Positions 1 through 8,654 of a DNA stretch of 64,000 bases are shown here, in pieces. The position numbers were made by a program, and so were the translations under genes. Position 1 is the first letter of the stretch, and the number at the start of each line of letters is the position of its first letter. A model generated the notes under the pieces. It was not told the origin of the DNA. It saw only the letters and a program-made list of their open reading frames with translations, and searched no databases. The stretch spans positions 248,001-312,000 of the forward strand of contig JAHBTL010000001.1 of assembly GCA_019638615.1 (NCBI GenBank), in the 5' to 3' direction. Source of the DNA: Chitinophagaceae bacterium. GTDB taxonomy: Bacteria; Bacteroidota; Bacteroidia; Chitinophagales; Chitinophagaceae.

Positions 1-44
1 TTAGAAAACAGGGTCATTGTTTATTTTTTAATGCTATAAGAAAA

Positions 45-596
45 TCATTTATGCAGATCAATGCCCGCATATCCTTCCACGGCGCGCTGAGGCGCCCGGT
101 TTATGTAAAACTGCCTGTCCTGCGGCGCCCAGGTTCCTAACCCGTCTACATACCGGTTAAACATGCAAAACGCCGCCGCGATCAGCACCGTGTCGTGAAT
201 TTCCCGGTCGGTGGCGCCCTGCGCCCTGGCATCTTCAACCAGCTCGGTGGTTACGTGTTTGCCGCTTTTTTGAACAGCGCCGGCTATAGCCAGCAACGAT
301 TTAAGTTTGGCAGATAGCGGCGCAGATAAAAAATCATTTTTAATGGCGTCTATATCCTTCATTTCGCATTGCATATAATGTTGCGCCAACGCGCCATGTA
401 CATTCTGACAGAAAAAACAATTATTCAGATAGGATACATAGGTTCCGATCAGCTCTCTTTCACCCCTGCTCAATGTACTGTCGTCGCTGCGCAATAATAC
501 TTCCGCCAGTTGGTTCAGCGGCTTTTCTGTTTCGGGGCGATACGCCATCAGACCGCGAATGCCCGGCAGCTCATTTCCAAGATCAATATGTGCCAT
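45..596 (-). CDS. Carboxymuconolactone decarboxylase / AhpD-like peroxidase-related protein
   Basis: A 183-residue all-helical protein of the AhpD-like fold. The family signature is visible as C60-x-x-C63 followed by H67 (CFFCQNVH), the redox-active pair and proton-relay histidine used by alkylhydroperoxidase-type members. The family catalyses thiol-dependent peroxide reduction or, in other branches, decarboxylation, so the exact substrate is unknown. No signal peptide is visible, so it is probably cytoplasmic. It lies 42 bp downstream of the PBP4-type carboxypeptidase gene on the same strand and could be cotranscribed with it. The start is the first ATG of a well-formed N terminus; the length fits the peroxidase-related subgroup. 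Confidence 0.85.
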   Translation of the reverse strand: MAHIDLGNELPGIRGLMAYRPETEKPLNQLAEVLLRSDDSTLSRGERELIGTYVSYLNNCFFCQNVHGALAQHYMQCEMKDIDAIKNDFLSAPLSAKLKSLLAIAGAVQKSGKHVTTELVEDARAQGATDREIHDTVLIAAAFCMFNRYVDGLGTWAPQDRQFYINRAPQRAVEGYAGIDLHK

Positions 597-638
597 ACGT
601 GCGAAGATTTAAAAGAAAACAATACAAACTTATCAATA

Positions 639-1979
639 TTATTTTTTACCCGCTATCCTGTTCAAAAACCCTTCTACCTTCCTGCGGATCATCCAGGCAG
701 GCTGCATGTGATTGTTTACCAGTATCGAAAAAATCAAAGGCTTTCCGGACGAAGTATAGAGATAGCCACTTAAACAAACCACTCCCGACAGGGTACCTGT
801 TTTAGCATATACATAGGCTGTATCTGCTTTATAATAATTCAGCAAAGTTCCTTTGCCCCCTGCCGGAAATATTTTTTTTAACCTTTCCAGCCCATATTCA
901 TCTTTCATTTTATGAAGCACCCATATAAAATCATTCGGTGTAAACAGGTTATAGTTGCTCAACCCGCTTCCGTCGGCCCACCGGGGTTTTTGCGGCAGTT
1001 CTTTCATTTCGTTTGCCAGCGCATAAGCTATCAGCGCTTTTTCGTCCATCACGCCCAGCTTTTCGGCAGCAGCCATCAGCAGCACCTGCTCTGCAAAAAA
1101 ATTATCGCTCCGGTACATCATGATCCTGTACAAAGAATCCGCAGGTTGTGAATACAGCACCTTGCCTGACTGTACAGGAGTAGTGGTCACCTCAACTGTC
1201 TTCCCGAGTGAATCTTTCAGCAAATCCAGTCCCGATGCCAGCACATTCGTCATAAAAGGCGATCGTTTTTCTGCATGCACTTCTTTACCCTGGGTGATAA
1301 AGAAAGTATTTGCCGTAAGCGCCCTTTTCACCGAGAACTTTTCAGCGGCAGTATCTGCGCTAAAATTTACTTTCCAGTTAATATCAGGTTCTGAATAAAT
1401 AAACGCCTCCTGCCGCGCCAGGGCATCAATGCTTCCGGAATCGCGGATCTGTACCCATTTTATCACATTGCCATATACAGGGAATGGGCTTCGTTCCACC
1501 TGGTAGCCATCATTATAATCGTCCCACATCCAGCCTTCGCCCAATGCTTCCGTGCGCCAGTTGCCATCGTTGACAGCAATGGGTTTTGAACAATTTTTCA
1601 AAAAACCAAATGCGGGTTGTACGGGAAAATCAGGATGCAGAAAGGTAGGATCGCCCCCGGGCTGAATATATACTGTATCGGCAGTATCGTTGTACCTGAA
1701 GGCAACCAAACTATCACCCAGGTATTTCAATCCTGCATACAAAGTCATAATTTTCATATTGCTGGCCGGCGTGAAATATTTATCTGCCTGGTAGCTATAT
1801 ACAAATTTTTGAGTGGAGGGGTCGTATACAGCGATCCCTGTATGCGCGTCCGCCAGCACGGAGTCGTTAAACAATTCTTTATCCGCGATCTTTTGAATAT
1901 ACCGGTATGAAGAACAGGACGAAAAGCCTGCAACAGCCAGGAATAAAAAAAGAATACAATTGGTAGTAGCATTCAACAT
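639..1979 (-). CDS. dacB: D-alanyl-D-alanine carboxypeptidase/endopeptidase, PBP4 (DacB) type lipoprotein
   Basis: A 446-residue penicillin-binding protein of the S13 family, which trims or cleaves peptidoglycan cross-links. The N terminus is a hydrophobic segment ending in a cysteine (residue 22, AGFSSC), which suggests a lipoprotein anchored in the periplasm. All three active-site motifs are present: S73-x-x-K76 (SNMK), the S-x-N triad in YRSDNFF, and KTG in YAKTGTLSG. The protein is slightly shorter than E. coli PBP4 (about 477 residues). The gene is followed by the AhpD-like gene. The intergenic region upstream is filled with word-like repeats, with no obvious promoter. Confidence 0.88.
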   Translation of the reverse strand: MLNATTNCILFLFLAVAGFSSCSSYRYIQKIADKELFNDSVLADAHTGIAVYDPSTQKFVYSYQADKYFTPASNMKIMTLYAGLKYLGDSLVAFRYNDTADTVYIQPGGDPTFLHPDFPVQPAFGFLKNCSKPIAVNDGNWRTEALGEGWMWDDYNDGYQVERSPFPVYGNVIKWVQIRDSGSIDALARQEAFIYSEPDINWKVNFSADTAAEKFSVKRALTANTFFITQGKEVHAEKRSPFMTNVLASGLDLLKDSLGKTVEVTTTPVQSGKVLYSQPADSLYRIMMYRSDNFFAEQVLLMAAAEKLGVMDEKALIAYALANEMKELPQKPRWADGSGLSNYNLFTPNDFIWVLHKMKDEYGLERLKKIFPAGGKGTLLNYYKADTAYVYAKTGTLSGVVCLSGYLYTSSGKPLIFSILVNNHMQPAWMIRRKVEGFLNRIAGKK

Positions 1980-1980
1980 A

Positions 1981-2330
1981 TGGAGCTGCTGGTTACAGGT
2001 TACAAGTTTCAGGTTTGGGGTTTATGGTTTTAAGTTAACGAAAAACTATAAACTGATACCTCATGCCTCATTACAGGTTGCAGGTCGCAAGTTTCAGGTT
2101 GCAGGAGATTGCTGGTTTTGTGATGTTGGATTTACCTGATACCTCATGCCTGACACCTCATACCTCATTACAGGTTACAGGTATCGGGTTTGGAGTTTAT
2201 GGTTTATCGTCTTCATTGTCCACTGTCAACTATCCACTGTCCATCAAACCATAGACGCTCTGTGCACCTCCCTGTACTCCCTGCCTCCGTGGTTTTCCAT
2301 TCCCACATTTTCAAATTCTCAAATTTTCAA
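1981..2330. repeat. Intergenic tract of word-like degenerate repeats
   Basis: About 350 bp without a convincing gene. Short phrases recur within it: CAGGTTACAGG and CAGGTTGCAGG, GATACCTCATGCCT, GTTTATGGTTTA, TGTCCACTGTCAACTATCC, and CAAATTCTCAAATTTTCAAA. The same phrases reappear in other gaps of this window near 29.1, 30.3, 53.7, 59.0 and 63.5 kb. It looks like an accumulated non-coding repeat family rather than a decayed gene. Short open frames here have no recognisable protein character. Confidence 0.6.
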
Positions 2331-2337
2331 ATTGCCC

Positions 2338-3471
2338 TCAGCTTCTCTCCTGCGCCCTTAGCCAGCGCTCCGGAATTTCGTTACTGCTGGCCTGTATATA
2401 GTCCTGGTAAGAACAGGCGATATAGGACTGATCAGGTAACTGCATCCACCATCTCCCGGTTTTTTTGCTTTGCAGGAAAACAGTATCAATTTCTCCAAAC
2501 ACGGTATTGAATTCGTAAAAAGACTCTCTTTCCGCCAGCAGGGCTTCATGCTTACCCTGCCATCTTCCATCTACAAAATACCACAGCATTTGGGCAATTT
2601 GCTTGGCAGTTAGCTGCTGTATATCGTTTTCAACACTGTACCCATACACGCCAAAAGTGCTGATATTAGGACTCATACCCGCAAAACGGGTAAGCATACA
2701 GGCCTGTTCGCCATCGAGCCCGTTAGGTGAAAGATAATTGGAAGGAGCAGCGGCATGTTGCAAAGCTGATATATCAAAGCTCAATAAATGCGTATTACGC
2801 AACACGGGCTCCATTTCATCCATATGTTCTTTCACCACACCCAGCCTGTAACAATCGAACCTCAGCTTATCCATGGTTTCGAGCATGTGCGGGTTAACCA
2901 GATAGCTTTGAAAAGCAATGTGGTTGTAATGCCTGATAAAATTGGGATCGCCGGTTAACATCTCCATCAAAAAATTTTTGCTCCTTACCGGGTTGCTCAT
3001 TTGTATATCTATCAGCCCATCAATTACCGTAGCTTCAATAATGCGGTTCAGCACTTTGTATGCATCGTATTGTGCCAGCGTCAGATCATGGCTTCCTCCA
3101 AGTATTAAAACTGTTTTACCAATACCCACCAGCTCACTTACCACGGTACGCAGTGCCGCATACGTATCGGCTAACCCGGCGCCGCATTTTATATTACCCA
3201 CGTCTGCAATCTGTACTTCCTTATGCCAATAGTACAATTCATAAAACCGGCTTCTTACCACATCTGCAGCCAGTGAATAGCGGTTGATGCCATCCCCTCT
3301 TTCTTCTCCACAGCCCACCAATACAATATCGGCAGCATGCACATCCGGCAGTTCCTCCTCATATACCTGAACAGCCTTCCCTATCTGCCCTTCTTGGTAC
3401 CCTTCGTCGTGCGACAAATGATACCTGTTTACGGGATCTAAAAAATCAGTGATGTTCAGCACGTCACTCAT
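2338..3471 (-). CDS. Arginase-fold (ureohydrolase superfamily) protein, annotated as formimidoylglutamase in Bacteroidota
   Basis: A 377-residue protein recognisable as arginase/agmatinase/HutG superfamily from GGSHDLT, IDGLIDI and LSFDISALQ blocks in the usual order and spacing, followed by APSNYLSPNGLDG. The superfamily hydrolyses guanidino or formimino groups with two manganese ions. Compared with the usual GGDHS, DAHxD and SFDxDxxDP motifs, the second histidine ligand is leucine and one aspartate of the last motif is serine, so the dinuclear centre is probably incomplete. From memory of the family, flavobacterial relatives show similar substitutions, so this may be a family-wide feature. 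No other histidine-degradation gene is nearby, so the HutG role is weakly supported. Confidence 0.75.
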   Translation of the reverse strand: MSDVLNITDFLDPVNRYHLSHDEGYQEGQIGKAVQVYEEELPDVHAADIVLVGCGEERGDGINRYSLAADVVRSRFYELYYWHKEVQIADVGNIKCGAGLADTYAALRTVVSELVGIGKTVLILGGSHDLTLAQYDAYKVLNRIIEATVIDGLIDIQMSNPVRSKNFLMEMLTGDPNFIRHYNHIAFQSYLVNPHMLETMDKLRFDCYRLGVVKEHMDEMEPVLRNTHLLSFDISALQHAAAPSNYLSPNGLDGEQACMLTRFAGMSPNISTFGVYGYSVENDIQQLTAKQIAQMLWYFVDGRWQGKHEALLAERESFYEFNTVFGEIDTVFLQSKKTGRWWMQLPDQSYIACSYQDYIQASSNEIPERWLRAQERS

Positions 3472-3804
3472 ACAATGAATTTTTACAAACCTACTGGTTC
3501 CAAAGCAAAAACCGAGACATAAACTACTAACAGGATGTGAAAAAGGTACGATAAAGCCATGAGCAGCCGAAATCTTATCCCCAGGCTTAACGCCGACGGA
3601 GAGCGGTTGGGCATCTCAAATTGTCGCTGCATATTTAAGTGCCCTCACCCTTGTCTGCCGACAGGCAGGCTTTTTATTCCCTCTCCCCCCGAACATTCGG
3701 GGCGAAGAGGGAAAAGCAGTGCGACAATTGGAGTGCACCCAAAGCGGTATAGCTTGTCGATTTCAGGGAATTTTACATTATCTTGCGAACTCAAAAGAAA
3801 CTGT
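3472..3804. other. Intergenic region without a gene
   Basis: No credible gene. The open frame that runs into the following DUF3098 gene from 3559 has no protein-like character before 3805. The stretch holds a GC-rich block with CCCCCCGAACATTCGGGG near 3685-3705, and the short inverted pair AATTGTCGC (about 3616) and GCGACAATT (about 3721), both typical of repeat debris. Confidence 0.5.
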
Positions 3805-4053
3805 ATGTCTGAAAAGAAACCCGGTGAAAGCTTATTCAATAAGCAGAACTACTTATGGATGGCGATCGGAGGAGTAGTGATGGTGATCGCTTTATTGCTG
3901 ATGGCCGGCGGTAAAAGCCCCGACCCGAAGGTTTTTGATTACAACGAAATTTACAGTAAGCGCAGGATCACCGTAGCCCCTATCCTGCTGATGCTTGGTT
4001 TGCTGATAGAAGTATATGCCATTATGCGTAAACCGAAATCAGCCGACAAATAA
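3805..4053 (+). CDS. DUF3098 family small membrane protein
   Basis: An 82-residue protein with two predicted membrane helices (around residues 15-35, LWMAIGGVVMVIALLLMAGG, and 53-70) joined by a short loop with FDYNEIYSKRRITVAPILL, which is the DUF3098 pattern. The function is unknown. In Bacteroidota it usually lies between ftsX and uppP, and here uppP does follow after 84 bp, although no ftsX precedes it. I chose the ATG at 3805 because the in-frame extension upstream is non-protein-like and the family normally has about 80 residues. Confidence 0.85.
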   Translation: MSEKKPGESLFNKQNYLWMAIGGVVMVIALLLMAGGKSPDPKVFDYNEIYSKRRITVAPILLMLGLLIEVYAIMRKPKSADK

Positions 4054-4137
4054 ATGAATACCCCTGAATAAAAGCTGAATGCGATGGAAGTCCATCGCAT
4101 TTTTTACAGAATTGATCAGTATATAACTGTTTTACGA

Positions 4138-4959
4138 ATGAGTTTAGTACAAGCCATTATTATAGCCATTGTTGAAGGACTTACAGAATTTCTCCCGGTT
4201 TCCTCTACAGGACACATGATCATTGCCAGTTCGATGATGGGCATAGCCGATACTGAATTCACAAAAATCTTCGAGATCGCTATTCAATTGGGCGCCATAC
4301 TTTCGGTGGTGGTGTTATACTGGAAAAAATTTTTTGATTTCGGCAAATGGCAGTTTTATGTAAAGCTCATCGTAGCTACCATTCCGGCCCTGGCGCTGGG
4401 TTTCTTTTTTTCCGATCGCATCGACGCCCTGCTCGAAAGTCCAACTACAGTAGCCATTACATTGTTGCTGGGGGGCGTTATACTTTTATTCATTGATAAT
4501 ATATTTAAACAGCATACCATTACGGAGGAAACGCACATTAGCTTTAAAAATGCCTTCATTATAGGCATCTGGCAGTGTGTGGCAATGATCCCCGGCGTTA
4601 GCCGGAGCGCTTCCAGCATTATCGGGGGGATGCAGCAAAAGCTTACCCGCACCCTGGCTGCCGAATTCTCATTTTATCTCGCCGTGCCTACCATGTTCGC
4701 GGCCACAGCCTATAAGCTGTTTTTAAAAAAATATGCGCTGGGTGACACGGAAGTCAGAGGCTATGAAATTGTATTCAGCTCCTCGCAAAACACACAGGCA
4801 TTTATTGTGGGTAATATAGTGGCCTTTATCGTTGCCATCCTGGCCATTAAATTTTTCATAGGCTTTCTGCAAAAACACGGATTTAAATTATTCGGTATTT
4901 ACCGTATTATTGCAGGAGTGATTTTGCTGGTTCTGATATACGCAGGGTATTTGAAATAA
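4138..4959 (+). CDS. uppP: Undecaprenyl-diphosphatase UppP (BacA)
   Basis: A 273-residue polytopic membrane enzyme that dephosphorylates undecaprenyl pyrophosphate, recycling the lipid carrier for peptidoglycan and polysaccharide synthesis. The two hallmark motifs are present: EGLTEFLPVSSTGH at the N terminus and PGVSRSAS in the middle. Several hydrophobic helices cover the rest. The start at 4138 gives the family-typical MSLVQAIIIAIVEG; an in-frame ATG 18 codons upstream adds a non-conserved tail. The gene probably belongs to an operon with the DUF3098 gene and perhaps the MFS transporter 27 bp downstream. Confidence 0.95.
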   Translation: MSLVQAIIIAIVEGLTEFLPVSSTGHMIIASSMMGIADTEFTKIFEIAIQLGAILSVVVLYWKKFFDFGKWQFYVKLIVATIPALALGFFFSDRIDALLESPTTVAITLLLGGVILLFIDNIFKQHTITEETHISFKNAFIIGIWQCVAMIPGVSRSASSIIGGMQQKLTRTLAAEFSFYLAVPTMFAATAYKLFLKKYALGDTEVRGYEIVFSSSQNTQAFIVGNIVAFIVAILAIKFFIGFLQKHGFKLFGIYRIIAGVILLVLIYAGYLK

Positions 4960-4986
4960 CCGGCAATAAAGTTTCACCTGATTTTC

Positions 4987-6306
4987 ATGCAAACAGCGCC
5001 GAAAAAAATCGTCAACGGTTGGGCCATGTACGACTGGGCCAACAGCGTGTACAACCTCGTTATTACCACCACCATTTTCCCCGCTTATTATGTAGGCATT
5101 ACCCAGGGCGACAACGGCAATGGTGAACATATGGTAAGCTTTTTCGGGAAAAACTTCATCAATACCACTTTGTTAGACTATGTGCTGGCGGTTGTATTTT
5201 TACTGGTCGCTTTTTCATCGCCTGTCCTGTCGTCTATTGCCGATTACCGCCGCAATAAAAAGGTATACCTGCGGTGGTTCTGCATTGTAGGGTCCGCGGC
5301 CTGCTGCGGCCTGTTCTTTTTTACACCCGAAAGGATTGAGCTGGGCGTGCTGCTTTTTGCGCTGGCAGCGGTAGGTTATTGGGGCAGCCTGGTGTTTTAC
5401 AATTCCTACCTGCCGGATATAGCTGCTCCCGAAGACCAGGACAGGATCAGCGCCAAAGGGTATTCGCTCGGGTATATAGGAAGCGTGCTGCTGCAGATCA
5501 TTTGTTTTATCGTGATCATCAAGCCCCAACTGTTTGGGTTCAGCGCTCAGCAAATCGCCGAAAGGTATCCTGTAAGGTTATCGTTTTTATTAGCCGGCAT
5601 ATGGTGGTTCGGGTTTGCACAAATTACGCTCAGGGTATTGCCGCTACCCAGCAAAAAAGAAAGACAGGCAAAAAAGAATGTGCTTACACATGGCTTCCGG
5701 GAACTATCGCTGGTTTTTAAACAACTGAAACATATTCCGGTACTTAAAAGATTCCTGCTTTCCTTTTTCCTTTACAGCATGGGCGTGCAAACAGTAATGC
5801 TGGTAGCGGCAGGCTTCAGCAAAAAAGAGATTTTCCCTAAATCGGAAGATGAACCCAAACTGTTGTTTACACTCATCCTGATACAACTGGTAGCCATTGC
5901 GGGAGCCATTGTAATGAGCCGCCTTTCCAAACGCGTGGGCAACCTGAGAGTGCTGATGGCGGCGGTGGTAATATGGATCGTAATATGTATATGGGCCTAC
6001 TTTGTACAAACACAGTTCCAGTTTTATCTCCTGGCGGCCTCTGTAGGGTTGGTGATGGGCGGTATACAATCCATGAGCCGCAGCACCTATTCTAAATTTT
6101 TACCCGAAACCAAAGACACTACTTCCTTTTTCAGCTTTTATGATGTTACGGAAAAGATCGCCCTGGTAATAGGTATCTTTTCTTTTGGGTTTCTTGAATA
6201 CCTTACAGGTAGCATCCGTAATTCAATAATAGCTTTAATTGTTTTTTTTATACTTGGATTGTTCGCGCTCATGTACACCCAAAAGGCGGTCAAACAAGCC
6301 CGGTAA
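4987..6306 (+). CDS. MFS transporter, UMF1/Atg22-like family
   Basis: A 439-residue membrane protein with about twelve hydrophobic segments. The N terminus MYDWANSVYNLVITTTIFPAYY is characteristic of the UMF1 (Atg22-like) branch of the major facilitator superfamily, whose bacterial substrates are largely unknown. Further support is GVIGYWGSLVFYNSYLPDIA-like sequence around residues 120-140 and a GGIQSMSRSTYSKFLP segment near residue 360. The gene starts 27 bp after uppP on the same strand and may be cotranscribed. No frameshift or truncation is seen. Confidence 0.88.
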   Translation: MQTAPKKIVNGWAMYDWANSVYNLVITTTIFPAYYVGITQGDNGNGEHMVSFFGKNFINTTLLDYVLAVVFLLVAFSSPVLSSIADYRRNKKVYLRWFCIVGSAACCGLFFFTPERIELGVLLFALAAVGYWGSLVFYNSYLPDIAAPEDQDRISAKGYSLGYIGSVLLQIICFIVIIKPQLFGFSAQQIAERYPVRLSFLLAGIWWFGFAQITLRVLPLPSKKERQAKKNVLTHGFRELSLVFKQLKHIPVLKRFLLSFFLYSMGVQTVMLVAAGFSKKEIFPKSEDEPKLLFTLILIQLVAIAGAIVMSRLSKRVGNLRVLMAAVVIWIVICIWAYFVQTQFQFYLLAASVGLVMGGIQSMSRSTYSKFLPETKDTTSFFSFYDVTEKIALVIGIFSFGFLEYLTGSIRNSIIALIVFFILGLFALMYTQKAVKQAR

Positions 6307-6479
6307 GTTACTTTAAGGCTGTTTGGCCGGTAGATTTACCTCCCGGTAAAAAGAATTTATGCGCTTATCTTCAACAATAGGTTGACCAGGTTCAGCACTG
6401 ACATAACGGAATACGAAAATGCTCTGCCTTTAGAAAAACAATTCGTTTCCGGTAACTTTGCGGAGCAGAAGTACCAGGT

Positions 6480-6860
6480 ATGAATCTATATAACAATAAA
6501 ATACTTCAACTGAAAAAGGATATTTATTCAAAAGAATACCAGGTGGAGCAAATTATTCGTTCTAAAAAATTTATGGACGATCATTTCGCTGAAAAAATTC
6601 AGTTAAGTGAGATATCAAAATCGGCTAATCTCTCCAAGTTTCACTTTATACGACTTTTTAAAAAACACTACGGTGTAACACCCAATCAGTACCTCACAGA
6701 AAAAAGAATACTGGAGGCTAAAAAATTGTTAGCATCGGGAAAATCCGTATTTGAAGTCTGCGCGGCTGTGGGATTTGAAAGCACGAGCACTTTTTCCGGC
6801 TTGTTTAAAAAAATCACCGGCACAACGCCAACTGGCTACCCTGCAAAAAAGCAACTTTGA
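6480..6860 (+). CDS. Short AraC-family transcriptional regulator
   Basis: A 126-residue protein consisting almost only of the AraC/XylS DNA-binding domain. The two helix-turn-helix units are visible as IQLSEISKSANLSKFHFIRLFKK and VFEVCAAVGFESTSTFSGLFKK, with the linking GVTPNQYLTEKRILEAKKLL. There is no N-terminal ligand-binding domain, so effector sensing is not evident. It precedes two VOC (glyoxalase-fold) genes on the same strand, which may be its targets or may simply be cotransferred. The 173 bp upstream hold no recognised gene. Confidence 0.88.
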   Translation: MNLYNNKILQLKKDIYSKEYQVEQIIRSKKFMDDHFAEKIQLSEISKSANLSKFHFIRLFKKHYGVTPNQYLTEKRILEAKKLLASGKSVFEVCAAVGFESTSTFSGLFKKITGTTPTGYPAKKQL

Positions 6861-6930
6861 AGAAGTAGATTATATTAAACCTCCCTTTTTTTGTGAAAAC
6901 TAACAGTTATACCTTTTAAATTTAAATTTT

Positions 6931-7326
6931 ATGAGCTGTTCCATTACTACTTTTCTGATGTTTGAAGGAAAGGCAGAAGAAGCAATTAATTTCTATATCT
7001 CTCTATTTAGTGATTCCGGAATTGTAAGTATTACCCGATATGCAAGTGGGGAACCCGGCGATGAAGGTACCGTCAGGCATGCTGTTTTTTCGCTCGGCGG
7101 ACAGCAGTATATGGCTATTGACAGTGCTATAAAACATGGATTTACATTTACGCCATCCATGTCTTTATTTGTTACATGTGACACTGCAGAAGAAATTGAT
7201 ATACTTTTTGAAAAATTATCCGGTAGCGGCAAAGTGTTGATGCCTTTGGATAAATACCCCGGACTTAAGAAATTCGGTTGGATCAGCGACAAATTTGGTG
7301 TTTCCTGGCAACTTAATTTAAAATAA
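6931..7326 (+). CDS. VOC family protein, PhnB-like (3-demethylubiquinone methyltransferase-like fold)
   Basis: A 131-residue protein with the opening SITTFLMFEGKAEEAINFYISLF and later FSLGGQQYMAIDS and FGWISDKFGVSWQLN, which match PhnB-like members of the vicinal-oxygen-chelate superfamily. The fold is two beta-alpha-beta-beta-beta modules; the reaction is unknown for most PhnB-like proteins, and they are often found next to regulators and other VOC genes. It sits 70 bp after the AraC-type gene and 17 bp before a second VOC gene, so the last two are likely one transcript. Confidence 0.85.
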   Translation: MSCSITTFLMFEGKAEEAINFYISLFSDSGIVSITRYASGEPGDEGTVRHAVFSLGGQQYMAIDSAIKHGFTFTPSMSLFVTCDTAEEIDILFEKLSGSGKVLMPLDKYPGLKKFGWISDKFGVSWQLNLK

Positions 7327-7343
7327 ACGCTCCTTTCTGCCAT

Positions 7344-7730
7344 ATGAAAATACAAGTAACCAGCATCATGGTTAATGATCAGGACAGGGCATTTGAGTTT
7401 TATACCCAAATGCTGGGTTTTGAAAAAAAGAGAGAGATTCCGTTCGAAGACGGGCGATGGCTGACCATTGTCTCAAATGAAGACAAGGATGGAGTGGAAT
7501 TGCTTCTTGCCCCATTACAATTTGAACCGGCAATAGTATACCAGAAAGCATTGTATGAAGCAGGAATGCCTGCCTTAACTTTAACTATAGACGACATAGA
7601 TCACGAATATAACAGACTGACTCAATTGGGAATTGTATTTAGCATGGTTCCTACCCAAATGGGGATATCAAAGCTTGCTGTGTTCGACGATACTTGTGGA
7701 AATAAGGTTCAATTGGTTCAGGTATTATAA
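7344..7730 (+). CDS. VOC family protein (glyoxalase/bleomycin-resistance fold)
   Basis: A 128-residue single-domain member of the vicinal-oxygen-chelate superfamily. The N-terminal ITSIMVNDQDRAFEFYTQMLG-type pattern (here VTSIMVNDQDRAFEFYTQML) and the C-terminal FDDTCGNKVQLVQ are typical of small glyoxalase-like proteins. Substrate and metal use cannot be predicted. It follows the PhnB-like gene by 17 bp and is probably cotranscribed with it and possibly with the AraC-type regulator. Confidence 0.85.
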   Translation: MKIQVTSIMVNDQDRAFEFYTQMLGFEKKREIPFEDGRWLTIVSNEDKDGVELLLAPLQFEPAIVYQKALYEAGMPALTLTIDDIDHEYNRLTQLGIVFSMVPTQMGISKLAVFDDTCGNKVQLVQVL

Positions 7731-7834
7731 TGAAAAATTGAACTTTCTTACCAAGGGTAAATGTGCCCGTTTTGCCTTTACCAGCCGCATGTGGACGATG
7801 AACTTTATATTTGCTGCTCATTTCCGCAACAACT

Positions 7835-8644
7835 ATGTCATCTACCACAATCAATATTCCCCTATACCAGGCAGACGCGTTCACCCGCAAACCGTTTGGT
7901 GGTAACCCTGCCGCTGTTTGTCCTTTAGCCGAATGGCTTACCGACGAACAAATGCAGCACATTGCCATGGAAAATAACCTGTCGGAAACGGCTTTCATTG
8001 TAAAGGAACAGGAAGGTTACCGCATCCGCTGGTTTACACCTTCAGTAGAAGTAGATCTATGCGGCCATGCCACGCTTGCAGCGGCGCATGTGTTTTTCAG
8101 GCATCTTGGATATGCGGGCGACAGCATAACGTTCCAGTCAAAAAGCGGGCGACTAACCGTTACACAAAAAACGAACGGCCAGCTTACGCTTGATTTTCCC
8201 GCAGATCATTTTGAAAAAGTGGATGATCCTCCCGCCGCCATAGCAGAAGGACTGGGCATAGCGGTTAAAGAAGTATGCAGGGGAAAGTTTGACTATATGG
8301 CAATAGCAGATTCCCAGCAGGTAATTGAAGCGTTACGACCTGATTTAAAAAAAATAGCTACCCTCAAAAGCCGCGGCATATTGGTAACTGCAAAAGGTAA
8401 CTCGAGCGATTTTGTTTCGCGTTGCTTTTTTCCTCAAAGCGGTATCGATGAAGACCCGGTAACCGGTTCTGCCCATACGCTGCTCGCTCCTTACTGGGCT
8501 TCGGTATTCAATAAAAATGTTTTAACCGCCGTTCAGCTTTCTTCCCGCAGGGGATATATGGATTGTGAGTTAAAAGACAACCGGGTACTGATGAGCGGTT
8601 ACGCGGTAACATTCATGAAAGGAGAAATCATAATAACAATTTGA
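7835..8644 (+). CDS. PhzF family isomerase-like protein
   Basis: A 269-residue protein of the PhzF (phenazine biosynthesis-like) family, which has a diaminopimelate-epimerase-like fold. Visible family motifs are AFTRKPFGGNPAAVC near the N terminus, NLSETAFI with the expected catalytic glutamate, DLCGHATLAAAHV, and EDPVTGSAH in the C-terminal half. Most homologues are not involved in phenazines and their substrates are unknown. The ATG at 7835 gives the usual N terminus; an in-frame ATG at 7811 would add eight residues. The stop codon is only 1 bp before the target duplication of the downstream IS element, so the IS landed just behind the gene. Confidence 0.88.
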   Translation: MSSTTINIPLYQADAFTRKPFGGNPAAVCPLAEWLTDEQMQHIAMENNLSETAFIVKEQEGYRIRWFTPSVEVDLCGHATLAAAHVFFRHLGYAGDSITFQSKSGRLTVTQKTNGQLTLDFPADHFEKVDDPPAAIAEGLGIAVKEVCRGKFDYMAIADSQQVIEALRPDLKKIATLKSRGILVTAKGNSSDFVSRCFFPQSGIDEDPVTGSAHTLLAPYWASVFNKNVLTAVQLSSRRGYMDCELKDNRVLMSGYAVTFMKGEIIITI

Positions 8645-8654
8645 GATTTGATAT

